The notes beneath the pieces are model-generated. The model had not been told where the DNA came from and searched no databases. It worked only from the letters and a program-made list of their open reading frames with translations. Source: Viola odorata (Eukaryota > Streptophyta > Magnoliopsida > Malpighiales > Violaceae). From it: a stretch of 64,000 nucleotides of DNA. Position 1 is the first letter of the stretch. Every line of letters begins with the position of its first letter. Below are positions 24,251 through 35,118 of this stretch, one piece after another. The DNA lies in the NCBI GenBank assembly GCA_963691705.1, contig OY829539.1, forward strand, positions 62,408,327-62,472,326. Direction: 5' to 3'. Both the position numbers and the translations under genes were made by a program.

Positions 24251-25730
24251 CAATAATCAATACAAAAGGGGCTGATGGTCGAACCAAAGGATGGTGGTAG
24301 TTCTTGAGAAGTACCGCCACGCGGAGGAGCAGATCGACCGGCTGCGGATGGTGGTGGTTCTTGGGAGAAGAAGAGGAGCTGATGGTCGAACCCAAGGAGG
24401 CGGTACTGATGCTCTGCGATTTTGAGGGGAAGATGATGAACGTGGTGGTGACAGTAACTTCCAGGCAACAAAATAATTATAAAAAAAAATGGAAAATAAT
24501 GAAGGTGGGCGCTTGCTTGCGTGTTTCAGTTTTCACTTCTTTTTTTTACCTTGTTGAGATTCTTGCTTTGCAAATTACGATTGATTTTTGGGTAGATTAT
24601 GTTAAAAAAAATTATAAAATGTTCCACTTATATTTTTACAACTTACAATATTAATGTATACTTTTTTAAAATTACAATTTTAATTATTATAATAATTTTT
24701 AAAAAAAGTCAAAAATAGTAAAATTTTATAAAACTTCGTCAAAAAATATAGTATGTACTATGTAGAACAATGAAAAAAAAATTGTTATGAATTTTATTTA
24801 CAATTTATTTTTAATTTTGTTATTTTTAAGACTATTTCTTATTTATTTTTTTCATTTTTTTTAGTAAAATAAACTTTCCATAGTTGTTACATTTTTCTTC
24901 AAATTTACATATATTTTTTAATTTTTTACCATATTTTTTTGAATTTTTTTAACTACTGAAAAGGTTTAAATTGTAATTTTAAAGAAATTATAGGATTCAC
25001 ATTATAAAATTTTAAACAATAAATTGTGGAAATTATATAAACTATAGGTTTTTTTTTATGTATTTTACCCTTCATTTTTTAAAGTTAGCTTTACTTATTT
25101 GGTTAATTTTCTTTGAGTCTTCTTTTACACTATTTGGGTTAATATATGTGTTGCATTGTAAGTTATTCTCTCCCTATTTTATTAAATGTCATTTTGAGAG
25201 TTAAAAATTGGTCCAAATTATAATGCAAATTTGGAAGGAGTTTACCATTCTACATTTAATGTAAATTGTATGGATATGGTGACTTCTCATAAATAATGGA
25301 CAATGCAAGGGATAGAAGAGTCAGAAAAAACCTTAGTTTCTATCATTTGTTTAAAATTTCAATTGGTTATTCTAAACACAAAATGATTTACCATATGGAC
25401 TTCTAAAATTAAAAGAATATAAAAAAAAACACCATTTAAAAAGTAAAAAATAGTGGTTATTCATTAAAAAAAATGTTTTTCAAAATATTTTTAAACAAGG
25501 TTCTAAGTGGATAAGGGATAAATTTTGTGGGGAAAACTGAACTTGCAAGCATGGTTTTAGGTAGGACTGCTCCCCAATTAGAAAACACCGAATTATCGAA
25601 CCGATTTTTTTTTTATTCGATTCAGAAATTAGCTGAAATATTTTTCAATTTCGAGTATACTGAAACGAAATTATTTCAGATTTAGTTCGATAATTTATAA
25701 TAAAAATTCAGTGTACTAAATTTCCTGAAT

Positions 25731-25793
<63 letters not shown>

Positions 25794-27060
25794 GGTAATG
25801 TCATTTTACATGATGATTTTGTATAATATTTTATTTTAGACTTTAGAGATTGATAACTAATTGATAGGTTAATAAATAAGAGAATATTTATGCTAAGAAT
25901 TGTGAGTTTATGTTGTCACAAAATATTGTATCAAAAGTCTTATACATGTTTGCTCGCTTTCATTAATCAAGATAGAAAGTTTTACGTGTAAAGTATGTTA
26001 ATATTTGTGAAGATCCTTTCTTGAACTTTACTATAATTGTAAAATATTAGTTAATGTTATACTATGAATTAAATTTTGGTTAATTTTGAAAATTTCAGTT
26101 TAGTTCCCGTAATTTACTAATTAAGATCGATAATTGATATTTGCTAACTCGGTTAATCAATTACTGAACCAAACCGAAAGATCACCCATAATTCTAGGCT
26201 CTAGCTGTCCCTTCTCTTATTCTCTTGAGAAAACCCTAGCCACCCCATTTTAGCTTGGTAACCCCTTCCCTTTATATGTTATTGTTATTTTTATTCCAAT
26301 AAAGTAGTCTTGTGGATTGACCCCAATTCTATATTTACTTATTTGAGGCAATTCTTTTTTTTTTTTGTAAGGTTTGATCCTTTTGTATTTTAGTTCGTGA
26401 AAAATTGCAATAGATAAAATCTCACAATATGTAACAAAATTATTTGAGTTCAATTGATAATGAAGACGAAGATCCATCGTTTGTGCTATTACCTGAAGAA
26501 AAAAGTTGAATTTTTATCTCTTATATTCTTTTTATGGTTAAAAATAATCAAAATTGTATTGGTAGCTTTTGATATGGCTAAAAAGGCTTATTTTTTGATA
26601 TGTTCATTTTGAGTAGCCATTCTCATTCTTTTATCATCAATGAAATTCTATTTTTGACCACACAAAAAAATATAGTTCTAGGTTCAAGGCATAAATTGGA
26701 ATACCAAAACTAATTTTTTAAAGATTTTAGAGCTCATAATGTGGAAAGGTCACTAGCTAGTAAAGTGTCTATTTAAACATGAAATTGAAAATACAACATT
26801 TGTGAAAAAACACTAACCATGGGAGTATCAAAGAAAATGAAAATTGTAGTTGGATTGCATGTGACCACGATGAAGGGAAATCTGTTAACATTTTTTAATT
26901 TCATATTTTATTTTGTAAAATTATTGTTTTTATATATATTTTTTCATTAACCAACTAAAACGATGAATTACGGATAGGAAATTATAACCAATTTTTTCAA
27001 CATGAGAGATTTGGTAGTATATTTATCATTTTTGTTCAAAATGGAGAATTATCATAAGAG
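24251..27060. other. long AT-rich intergenic stretch, no gene recognised
   Basis: The region after the TRAPPC1 promoter is very AT-rich. It holds an (AT)n microsatellite (25736-25791) and dispersed-repeat-like text at 25580-25720 and 26080-26190. No frame has a recognisable domain. Confidence 0.5.
25736..25791. repeat. (AT)n microsatellite
   Basis: An uninterrupted run of alternating A and T about 55 bases long, inside AT-rich intergenic DNA. Confidence 0.95.
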
Positions 27061-27084
27061 CTAAAAGACATGTGAGTGCTTTTG

Positions 27085-27361
27085 TCATGTAAAAGCAAGG
27101 ATTACACGTTCGCCTATAGCATGCCTGACATGCTTCAATCTTCGGCGTGGCTACTCTCTCGGCGAATGGAAGGCGCATGATTTTTTGGGGTGGAGGTAGT
27201 CCGGGTAGTTCATTAGTGAGTCTGTACTTCCGAATCCTTTTGGTGCTTTGGTTGTTTGAGTGAGTTTGTTGTCTAGCTGTTTGCAACAGCTTATTGTACT
27301 GTTTCTGTCATATTCTTCATGACATCTTAATTCAATAAATCCCTCTGCTTATTAAAAAAAA
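27085..27361 (+). mobile_element. 5'-truncated LINE, 3' end only
   Basis: The frame at 27089-27176 reads the last residues of a LINE ORF2: K-S-K-D-Y-T-F-A-Y-S-M-P-D-M-L-Q-S-S-A-W-L-L, then a stop. This matches the C-termini of the LINEs at 35407-35763 and 36781-38401. A T/G-rich 3'UTR of about 180 bases follows, ending in the tail ctctgcttatt plus A9. The 5' border is uncertain and I saw no clear target duplication. Confidence 0.7.
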
Positions 27362-28200
27362 ATCGTTTTACAAATGATGTTTTCTATGCGGATCGCATTG
27401 TACACTAGAAATCTAGAATTAGAACATATGCATTGTAATAAAGGAAATGAAGAAACAACCAAGAACATCATAGTGATGTTGTGATCCACCTCGCTCTTAG
27501 GCTCTTACCGGAAAAAAACATGGTGCACCTTCCAAATACAGCCGATCGAATAAAAGTCATTCGTTAAATAAAATAACAAACGACAATGTTTTGTAGTTAT
27601 GCGTTAAACCAACCAAGGTTGCGAGTCCATAATCGATATTATTAATAATGAAGAAAGAAACTATTTTTTTTATAAAAAAAAACTCAAATAATGATTATGC
27701 ATGCAAAAATTATTATATTTAAAGTAAAAATAGGGGTAGTAACTAATATGTAAAAACCATTATTTTATTATTAATTATTATAATAAACTAAAAAATAAAT
27801 TAATTAAAAATTATAAAAATGAGAACCTTTGTTTCGGTGTTCCAATATAGTCAGAACATAACTCTGAAGTAAAAATGAAGGTAATAAATAGGTATAAGAA
27901 CATCATAATTATTGTTATAGGGAAAAGAAATGTTTGTTTATATATAAACGAGAGTTTTAATCATTAGATGATATTTTAATCACTTTAAAAGTCTATATTT
28001 TTATATTTATGATATTATCGAAATGCTATAAAACGAATAAAAAATATTCATTTTTATATACATGCATTCTTATTTCAGACCAGTTTAAAAATCTTTTAAT
28101 AACCAATTAATTACAATAGTCGGTAAAGTATCTAGGTAAGATGAATTAAGTCAAAAGGATAGTGAATCAATTTGATGAAGTTCCATCGAGTCCGCCTCGT
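27362..28200. other. intergenic, upstream of cyclotide-like gene A
   Basis: AT-rich DNA with no gene visible. The promoter block shared with the second cyclotide-like copy begins near 28170. Confidence 0.5.
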
Positions 28201-28230
28201 AACATCAGTACGATCCAGCTCTATAAATTG
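28190..28230 (+). promoter_or_regulatory. promoter block with TATA box of cyclotide-like gene A
   Basis: TATAAAT at 28222-28228 lies 84 bases before the start codon. The surrounding words (cgcctcgta, catcagta, ctataaattgagttgagaaa) recur upstream of copy B at about 36627-36680, where TATAAAT is at 36665-36671. Conservation around the TATA box between the two paralogues supports a core promoter. Confidence 0.65.
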
Positions 28231-28305
28231 AGTTGAGAAATTAATCAAGAGACCCAAGTTATTAAGCAAAGAAAAAAGAGAATAATATCAAATTAAATTA
28301 GGAAA

Positions 28306-28635
28306 ATGGAGACTTATAAAGTCAAATTGCATGTTATTATTATGGTTTGCCTTGTTTTTATAATTGCAGCAGAAAAAGATCATCAGCATCATCAGGAGAA
28401 GGACGTAATCACCGCCGAAGCTGTGCAGCATATTATTAAGACCAACGAGTTACCAGGTGAAGCTGTAAATGATCTTCTTAAGAAAAAAACGGTGGTTTCA
28501 AGAATAGACCTATCATTACATGGCCGCGGCGGCGACCCATCTGAGGTAATCAATTACTGTATGGCGACTTGCAAAGATGATTCATGCGTCAAGAAAGGAT
28601 GCAGATGCGACAGTTCTGGGCTATGCCTCCTATGA
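28306..28635 (+). CDS. cyclotide-like (linear) cystine-knot peptide precursor, copy A
   Basis: A 109-aa precursor. Residues 1-22 look like an ER signal peptide (hydrophobic V-I-I-M-V-C-L-V-F-I-I). A charged pro-region of about 60 residues follows, then a C-terminal Cys domain. The six cysteines are Cys85, 89, 94, 99, 101 and 107, spaced C-x3-C-x4-C-x4-C-x-C-x5-C, essentially the cyclotide cystine-knot spacing. The domain ends two residues after the last Cys, with no Asn/Asp ligation site or tail, so a linear 'acyclotide' is predicted. Loop 1 (Met-Ala-Thr) lacks the usual Glu, so function may differ. Cyclotides are membrane-active plant defence peptides; that activity is not shown here. A paralogue is at 36720-38702. 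Another knottin class cannot be ruled out. Confidence 0.75.
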   Translation: METYKVKLHVIIMVCLVFIIAAEKDHQHHQEKDVITAEAVQHIIKTNELPGEAVNDLLKKKTVVSRIDLSLHGRGGDPSEVINYCMATCKDDSCVKKGCRCDSSGLCLL

Positions 28636-29363
28636 TATTTCTACTTACTTCTTCTTGGCTATATATCGTTTGTGAGTGTTTTTTTAACTGGCCGAAATTG
28701 AAACCGAAACCGGACCTATTTATATCTATATCTATACTTACGTAATAAAAGTAATAAATGTAAAGCTGAAAGCTGAGTATGATAAAAAAGAGAGAGTATT
28801 TGTATTCGATGAATCATATATAAATAAAAGAATAAAAGAGTGATGATAAAGTCATGGAGTCACTCTTAGGATAATTTGATCACGTAAGTTTTTAATTGGG
28901 CAATTAAATCAAATAACTATTTTATGTTAGAAAAATTATTCATTCCACCAGTGGGACCCAAAAATAATTGGAATATAGTCCTCATTTTCTATTAAGTAGC
29001 AAATTAGCATGGGACGTTCACACGGCCAGGAAATTTGACCAAAAAATTCACTACAGCTTTTATAGTCTGAATATATAAAACTTATAATTTTTTCAAAAAT
29101 GTATTTTTAATATTTTTAACTGATAAAAAAATTAAAATGAACAGTAAAAAAATTCAAGAAATCATGAAAATTGGAGATGAAATGTAATTGACTTCAGGAA
29201 AACTGAAAAAATTAATTTAAAATATCAAAAACAAATTGTAAAAAGTTTAACTAGGGTTTCTATTTAGGAAACGAGAATTGTAATTTCTGGTGAAAAAAAA
29301 ATTGTTGAAAAAATCCAATGAATTTTTTTTTAATAATTATAAAGGTTAAAATTACAATTCTTA
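28636..29363. other. intergenic between cyclotide-like gene A and the full-length LINE
   Basis: The first 150-200 bases are a likely 3'UTR of cyclotide-like gene A. The remainder is AT-rich with no frame of interest. Confidence 0.5.
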
Positions 29364-29379
29364 AAAAGCTAAAGAGTTT
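29364..29379. repeat. left target-site duplication of the full-length LINE
   Basis: The 16-mer aaaagctaaagagttt is repeated exactly at 35103-35118. It directly precedes the poly(T), that is the poly(A) tail of the minus-strand element. Confidence 0.9.
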
Positions 29380-29523
29380 TTTTTTTTTAATAAGCAGAGA
29401 ATTTTTTATTAAAAGGTCATAAAAAATGACCGAAAAACCGGGGAGCCTGAGAACAAGGGAGGGAGCAGAAAGAGGCCAAAAAATTAGCCACACGCGATGG
29501 CTAAAAAACTAACTAAAAATGAA

Positions 29524-32500
29524 TTAACTCAGCCCTCCCCACGTATGTAACCAAGAAGAGGATTGCAACATCTGCATTGCATGATAAGGGAACAGAGGAT
29601 CCCTACTTCTCAACCAATTCCGCCAAGAGGAGAAAATAAGATTGAGAGTGCGAAATGTGGAAAAAATCTCATCCTGAAAGGTTACCCTGTTTCGCTGAAG
29701 CCAAATATTCCAGACAACTGCAGAGAACAACATCTTCCACATGACCATGGCTTCGTTTTGGTTAGATAAAAACAACCCACTCCAACTCTTCCAAAGATCT
29801 GAAATATTTCTAGGAATAACCCATACGATACCCGTCCAGCGCATGATGTAGTCCCAAATTTGATTAGTAGCCTTGCAATGTAGAAGAAGATGAGAAGAAG
29901 ATTCCTCCATATCCGAACAGAGAGGGCAGTAGCTGGAGTCCCTTGGAAGCATTCTGCGGATCCTTAAAAACTCCCTGGTCACAATACGGTCTTGAAGAGT
30001 AAGCCAAACAAAGAATTCTACTCTGTAAGGCACCAATCTACTCCAACACGAAGACAAAAGGATATTCTCTGTTCCACCGTACTTGTGCGATTCGATTCCC
30101 CGACAAAAGGATCTAACAGAAAACTGACCGTTAGCTTCAAGCTTCCAAGTGAAGGAGTTTCTAGTTGCACCCGCAGTCGGAATGATCAATAACTCTTCAA
30201 GATTGCTCACTTCATCCACCTCCCATTCAAAAAGACCTCTTCTCCAATTCCAACTCCAAACCCACAAGTCACCTTGCCATTCCCCGAATTCACTTACTAC
30301 CCCTAACTGGTTGAGAGATAGAGAATATAGACGTGGATACCGAAGGGCCAAAGGGACTTGGGAAGCCCACAAATCCCACCAGAATTTGCAATTCTCACCG
30401 TTGCCTATTTTTAGATTTGAATTGCTGGACCAGAAACTAAATAGGGAACCATTTCTGCCACATACCCGCATAATGTCTCCCCATATTGGCGAAAAATAGA
30501 CCCAGTCTTTTATCCAAAAGTCCCCCAGCGTGGTGAAATTATACTGCTTCTGAACCATCCCAACCCATAATTTCTTCTCGTTTCTAAGCAGGCCCCAAAC
30601 CCATTTTAGCATGAACGCCTCATTCCTGGTTTGGAGACGCCCAATTCCCAATCCTCCTTGCTCCTTCGGACGAACGGCAACATCCCACTTCACCTTTGCC
30701 AAACCTCTTGAATGATCATCCCCGCTCCAGAGAAACCTTCTCATGATGCGCTCGCATTGGAGAATGATACCTTTAGGCATACGGAAAATGGACATGTTGT
30801 ATATAGGAATGCTAGCAAGCGCGGATTTGATAAGAGTCACCCTCCCACCCACAGAGAGCAGGGTACCTTTCCAAGCCGACAATTTTTTCCTCATTGCCTG
30901 AAGCATAAAGTCCCAGCTGGATATTCTCCTTGGATTCATCCCTACATAGGAACCTAGGTACTTGAAAGGAAGGGATTCGAATTTACACCCAGCTCTGCGA
31001 GCCATAGACTCTCCTGTCTGTTTGAAAATGTTGATTCCCACTAAGGAGCTTTTATGATAGTTCACTTTCAAACCTGAAAAAGCATCAAACCAACGTAGCA
31101 GACCTTTTACACACTGAATTTCTGCCTCATCGTTACCGACAAAAACTAAGGTATCGTCCGCAAACTGAAGATGAGTTAGATTCCAGCCCGCCTCTAGGTT
31201 GCCCAGACCCCTCAAAAGCCCGCTCCTCTCTGCCCTAACAAAAAGCTGGTGGAGCCCCTCTGCAGCAATGTTAAACAGGAACGGAGACATGGAACAACCT
31301 TGCCTTAATCCTCGCCCCACCCCAAACTCAACTGAAGGGGACCCATTTATCAAAACAGAAACTTTAGCTGTACTCAAACACTGCTGAACCCATCTACGCC
31401 ATTTTGAACTGAACCCCATGTGGCTTAGAACTTCATCCAAATAACTCCATTCAACTGAATCATAAGCTTTCTCAAAGTCGAGTTTGAACAAATAGCCTTG
31501 CTGTTGAGAACTCTTGAGATGATGAGCGACCTCATTAGCAATCATAACACAGTCCAAAGTCTGTCTCCCTTCTATAAACCCATGTTGGTTTTCACTCACT
31601 ACTGAAGTGATCACAGACCCCAGACGATTTGCTAAGATTTTGGATATAATCTTATAATAACTGCTTACTAGACTGATTGGACGGAACTCACTGAACCTCT
31701 TAGCCGAGGCAACTTTCGGGATAAGAGTAATGAAAGAAGAGTTTGCACCTTTAGGGAAATTACCCGTACTGAAGAACCCCTTAACCAGCAGACAAAACTC
31801 TTCTCCCAAAAACTCCCAAGAGTTTTGAATGAACCGCATCGATAGACCATCTGGACCCGGAGATTTGTCACCTGCACAATTCTTCACCGCTTCCCAAATC
31901 TCAATTGACGTAACTTCCTTATCTAGACGAGAAACCTCTTCAGCATCCAACTTAGCAAAACCTAAGTCCTGCATCTTTGGTCTATTCCATCTATCCGCCT
32001 TGAAGAAGTTTGAGTAGTAGCTGGCTGCTTCTACCTTGATTTCGCTTGGTTTAGTGAGTCTACCAGTGCCAGAGGCAATCTCTGAGATATTATTCCTTCT
32101 GCTAATAGCTTTTGCTGAAAGGTGGAAATATTTTGTGTTTCTGTCACCTTGAGAACACCATTTCATCCTAGATTTTTGTTGCCAAAAACTAAGAGCCCTG
32201 CGCTGATGATCCCACAGAGATGCATTGATGTCCGATCTTTCTTGAAGTTCCTCAGGAGACAGACCCCTGAAATCTGCTATCCTGTCAAAGGAATCAGATT
32301 TGTCTTGAAGTTCTTGTAGTCTTACCTCAACCTTGCCGAAAACCTCACGATTCCAAACACGAAGTTTATCTTTCATGAACCGCAATTTCCTTATCAATTT
32401 AAAGGCCCCTGGAAAAGAATTCCCAGCTTCATGCCAGAAATTACAGACTGTCTCTTTAAATCCTGCCACCTCCCACCAAGCTGCAAGATCCCTGAAAGGT

Positions 32501-33252
32501 TTCGGCCCCCAGTCCAATAGGTCCTTACACAGAAGAAGTGGAACATGATCTGAAGAATTGCGACTCAAAGAAGATAATTTCAAATCTGGGAATCGAACAA
32601 GCCATTCAGACTGAACAAAAATGCGATCTATTTTGCTCCTGCTGATGGCATTCGCCCAAGTAAACCGACGCCCGTGTAAAGGAAGATCCTGTAAAGAACA
32701 AGCATCCACCCAATCCTGGAACTCTCTCATCCCTCTAGAAAACTCTCTGCCATTCAATCTCTCAGACGGATTCAGAACTTCATTAAAATCCCCCGCGACT
32801 AGAACCGGGACCCTACAATTTCTAATCAAAACCGCTAACTGGTTCCAAAGTTGAGCCCTGTTAGTATCCTCCGAATAAGCATAAACATTAAGAAAAGCGC
32901 AGCTGAAGTTAGATGCTTTCAGGCTGCCTTCTAACCAAACAAAGCGGTCACCGCATTCTTTCCTGGAAACCGCAAAAATCCCAGAATCCCACATCGCAAT
33001 CAACCCTCCTGATCTACCAGTAGCTGGGACTACCTCCCACTCGACGTCTCTATTTCTCCACATAGAACTAATAAAGAAATCGTTAACAGATGACCGTTTT
33101 GTTTCTTGAATAAAAACTACCCCTAACCTTTCGCGCAGAATGCACCGTCTGATGAACCGACGCTTGGCAAGGGATAGCAATCCCCTACTGTTCCATGAAA
33201 AAAGTCTAACCATCTTCACCACCCAGAAGCCGCGAAGAAACCACCTCTTCAA
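29524..33252 (-). CDS. LINE ORF2: endonuclease / reverse transcriptase / zf-RVT protein
   Basis: An uninterrupted 1242-aa frame. The N-terminus is an APE-type endonuclease: L-F-S-W-N-S-R-G-L near residue 18, I-Q-E-T-K near 48, A-G-D-F-N-E-V near 153 and S-D-H-V-P near 235. The reverse transcriptase follows, with I-P-K-V-x-x-A-K-R-F-S-E-F-R-P-I-S-L, G-R-Q-T-L-D and the catalytic F-A-D-D at about residues 697-700. The C-terminal part has a zf-RVT domain (L-V-P-Y-R-V-E-F-F-V-W, C-P-L-C-x8-H-L-L-L-H-C). The protein copies its own RNA at a nicked target (target-primed reverse transcription). The true start may be the internal Met at residue 14 (M-V-R-L-F-S-W-N). No inactivating change was seen. 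Confidence 0.95.
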   Translation of the reverse strand: MKRWFLRGFWVVKMVRLFSWNSRGLLSLAKRRFIRRCILRERLGVVFIQETKRSSVNDFFISSMWRNRDVEWEVVPATGRSGGLIAMWDSGIFAVSRKECGDRFVWLEGSLKASNFSCAFLNVYAYSEDTNRAQLWNQLAVLIRNCRVPVLVAGDFNEVLNPSERLNGREFSRGMREFQDWVDACSLQDLPLHGRRFTWANAISRSKIDRIFVQSEWLVRFPDLKLSSLSRNSSDHVPLLLCKDLLDWGPKPFRDLAAWWEVAGFKETVCNFWHEAGNSFPGAFKLIRKLRFMKDKLRVWNREVFGKVEVRLQELQDKSDSFDRIADFRGLSPEELQERSDINASLWDHQRRALSFWQQKSRMKWCSQGDRNTKYFHLSAKAISRRNNISEIASGTGRLTKPSEIKVEAASYYSNFFKADRWNRPKMQDLGFAKLDAEEVSRLDKEVTSIEIWEAVKNCAGDKSPGPDGLSMRFIQNSWEFLGEEFCLLVKGFFSTGNFPKGANSSFITLIPKVASAKRFSEFRPISLVSSYYKIISKILANRLGSVITSVVSENQHGFIEGRQTLDCVMIANEVAHHLKSSQQQGYLFKLDFEKAYDSVEWSYLDEVLSHMGFSSKWRRWVQQCLSTAKVSVLINGSPSVEFGVGRGLRQGCSMSPFLFNIAAEGLHQLFVRAERSGLLRGLGNLEAGWNLTHLQFADDTLVFVGNDEAEIQCVKGLLRWFDAFSGLKVNYHKSSLVGINIFKQTGESMARRAGCKFESLPFKYLGSYVGMNPRRISSWDFMLQAMRKKLSAWKGTLLSVGGRVTLIKSALASIPIYNMSIFRMPKGIILQCERIMRRFLWSGDDHSRGLAKVKWDVAVRPKEQGGLGIGRLQTRNEAFMLKWVWGLLRNEKKLWVGMVQKQYNFTTLGDFWIKDWVYFSPIWGDIMRVCGRNGSLFSFWSSNSNLKIGNGENCKFWWDLWASQVPLALRYPRLYSLSLNQLGVVSEFGEWQGDLWVWSWNWRRGLFEWEVDEVSNLEELLIIPTAGATRNSFTWKLEANGQFSVRSFCRGIESHKYGGTENILLSSCWSRLVPYRVEFFVWLTLQDRIVTREFLRIRRMLPRDSSYCPLCSDMEESSSHLLLHCKATNQIWDYIMRWTGIVWVIPRNISDLWKSWSGLFLSNQNEAMVMWKMLFSAVVWNIWLQRNRVTFQDEIFSTFRTLNLIFSSWRNWLRSRDPLFPYHAMQMLQSSSWLHTWGGLS

Positions 33253-33422
33253 GATCTGAAGATAGCCAATTCACTTTCAAATCGTTTTCTGTCAAAGGCC
33301 TTCATTGCCTCCTCGTTAGCAAATTCAGATATAGAAAGAGATCTCCCCAACTGCCAAACATCTCCTTCCATCATTATCCCATCCACTTGCCGGTTCATGT
33401 TACTAATACCTTCGTCATCTAC

Positions 33423-34763
33423 TTAGGATACTTCCTTTATAGACCCCGCTGCAGAACACGCTGTTTTCAAACTACCCGTAGTGCCCACAAACTTCTTAAC
33501 CTTCCTCTGATTTTTTCTCAGAGTGATTAAAGAAACAGGAGATACTCCAACTGTATTAGGACAATCCTGGAGATTAGAAGTAGACTGAACCTGGGCTGCT
33601 TCCATCTCCGCTCCACCTTGGCTGACTAAAACTAGATCTTCTGCAGCACCTGATACTTCTTTGCTGTCGAGAGTTACTTCCCTCTGATTCTCCTCTTCCT
33701 CCTCTTCCGACTCTTCCTCTAATTCCACACCAACCATCCAATCATGATAGGAAATGAATCCTTGCAAGGGCTCCTCTAGACAGCGGACCTTGAAGATCTC
33801 CCCCTCCACCTTCACAGAGATCTCTCGATCTACTATGTTATTAGAAGTTGAAATCAGAATCCGGGCGACATCAAGTCTTTTTTTCAAGGTGGTATGTTCG
33901 TCAACCGCGACAAAACCTCCTAATTTCCTACCCAAGGAATGGAAGGTGTCTAGACCCCAAGATTGTATGGGAACCCCAACACAATGAACCCAACACAATC
34001 TGCCTCCGTCAAGAAGAGACTCTTTCCATGGAAGAACTTTCAAGAAAAGATCTTCAATGACCGGATTTACAGCTGCTAAGGCTCTTTCAAGCTCTGTCAC
34101 ACTCAGAAATTCCAAGAGCACGAGGCCGCGCCCCATCAATCTCGATTCGCAAGTCCAACCCGCTTCCATCACTAGGCCCTGAATGTCTGGTAAATCTTCA
34201 ACGCGCCGCATAATACCCACTGCATTCCGAGCCAACCAAGCTACATTGCCTTCCGGAACCAAGAGCTCTACTACCTCCTCTACTTCACTTTCAGCCTCCA
34301 CTTCTGCATGAGAACTGACTAGATCTTCCTCTGGAGGCTGAGGTAGTGGATGTACCTGCGAAGCCTTAGGTGTATTCTTAGAGACAACTCCAACTTCCCT
34401 GCGATACCCCGACTTCCCACCATTGCCCTGATTTTGCCTCCCATATTTTTCTAATCTGCAACGCATCGCGGAGGCACCAATAAATTGGTTATCAAGAGCA
34501 TGCTCCAATTTCATAGAATTTCCCACTTTGTCAAAACGAATAAAACTATATCTTTTCCCTGCCTTGTTCCTCCGTTTTGGGATAAAGATATCACGAAGAC
34601 GTCCTAATCCTTGGATCTTCCACCTCCTGGTGATCAAATACCATAAAGCTCGGTGGTCAACATGATTGGGAAGGTTTTCCAAATAGAATGTCGTAACTTT
34701 GGATTCCACCGATTCTACTCCAAGCACACCGGATTGGCGTTTAAGGACAAATTCAGTAGGCAT
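33423..34763 (-). CDS. LINE ORF1: RNA-binding-like protein
   Basis: A 446-aa frame immediately 5' of ORF2 on the same strand. The first 110 residues look like an RRM (T-F-Y-L-E-N-L-P, then Y-S-F-I-R-F-D as the RNP1-like strand). A DUF4283-like middle part and an acidic Glu-rich stretch near residue 350 follow. In plant L1 elements ORF1 binds the element RNA; that role is family knowledge. There is no stop or frameshift. Confidence 0.85.
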   Translation of the reverse strand: MPTEFVLKRQSGVLGVESVESKVTTFYLENLPNHVDHRALWYLITRRWKIQGLGRLRDIFIPKRRNKAGKRYSFIRFDKVGNSMKLEHALDNQFIGASAMRCRLEKYGRQNQGNGGKSGYRREVGVVSKNTPKASQVHPLPQPPEEDLVSSHAEVEAESEVEEVVELLVPEGNVAWLARNAVGIMRRVEDLPDIQGLVMEAGWTCESRLMGRGLVLLEFLSVTELERALAAVNPVIEDLFLKVLPWKESLLDGGRLCWVHCVGVPIQSWGLDTFHSLGRKLGGFVAVDEHTTLKKRLDVARILISTSNNIVDREISVKVEGEIFKVRCLEEPLQGFISYHDWMVGVELEEESEEEEEENQREVTLDSKEVSGAAEDLVLVSQGGAEMEAAQVQSTSNLQDCPNTVGVSPVSLITLRKNQRKVKKFVGTTGSLKTACSAAGSIKEVS

Positions 34764-34897
34764 GCTGTAGAATTCTCAAGATCAACCCTTGTTTCGCCCC
34801 ACCACAGAGGAAATCAACCCACTATCTTCTTCACCCCGCAAACATCTTCTGCCGACTCCATCCACCACTTCACCCAGCCAAACCAGAGGATCCTATT

Positions 34898-35107
34898 TTT
34901 ACCAACTGTATTTCCGAATAAACCTAGTTTTTATTTATCCAATTTTTTATTAGTCTATTCTTAATTAATGTCTAATTTTCTCCACGGAGAGAAGGAAGAG
35001 GATCCTTAAAAAGACCGGAAAAAGTATAACTTTTCTTTTATAAATTAGTTTAACCAATTTAATTTGCCCATAGAATATAAATTAATAATTCACTAACAGC
35101 CCAAAAG
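34898..35107. repeat. 210-bp block X, copy 1, at the LINE 5' end
   Basis: By eye it is identical over 210 bases to 35741-35950. It lies inside the LINE target duplication, so it was inserted together with the LINE. The final aaaag is shared with the start of the target duplication. Confidence 0.9.
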
Positions 35108-35118
35108 CTAAAGAGTTT
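35103..35118. repeat. right target-site duplication of the full-length LINE
   Basis: An exact copy of the 16-mer at 29364-29379. Confidence 0.9.

Larger units (their letters stand above)
29380..35102 (-). mobile_element. full-length LINE (L1-type), both ORFs open
   Basis: The 5.7-kb element lies on the minus strand between exact 16-bp target duplications. It comprises a 5' segment (34898-35102) that duplicates nearby host DNA, a short 5'UTR, ORF1 (34763-33423), a 170-base spacer, ORF2 (33252-29524), a 3'UTR and a poly(A) tail (about 12 T on the plus strand at 29377-29388). The tail motif on the element strand is ctctgcttatt-A(n), shared with three other LINE copies in this window. Exact duplications and two uninterrupted ORFs suggest a recent insertion. 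Confidence 0.95.

Noticed and set aside
25736..25791. Pure (AT)n run considered as a replication-origin or matrix-attachment element
   Set aside because: A simple dinucleotide microsatellite explains it; nothing else in the surroundings supports a function.
30149..30499. Plus-strand frames up to 116 codons across the full-length LINE
   Set aside because: They are antisense shadows of LINE ORF2; the minus strand gives a domain-rich 1242-aa protein.
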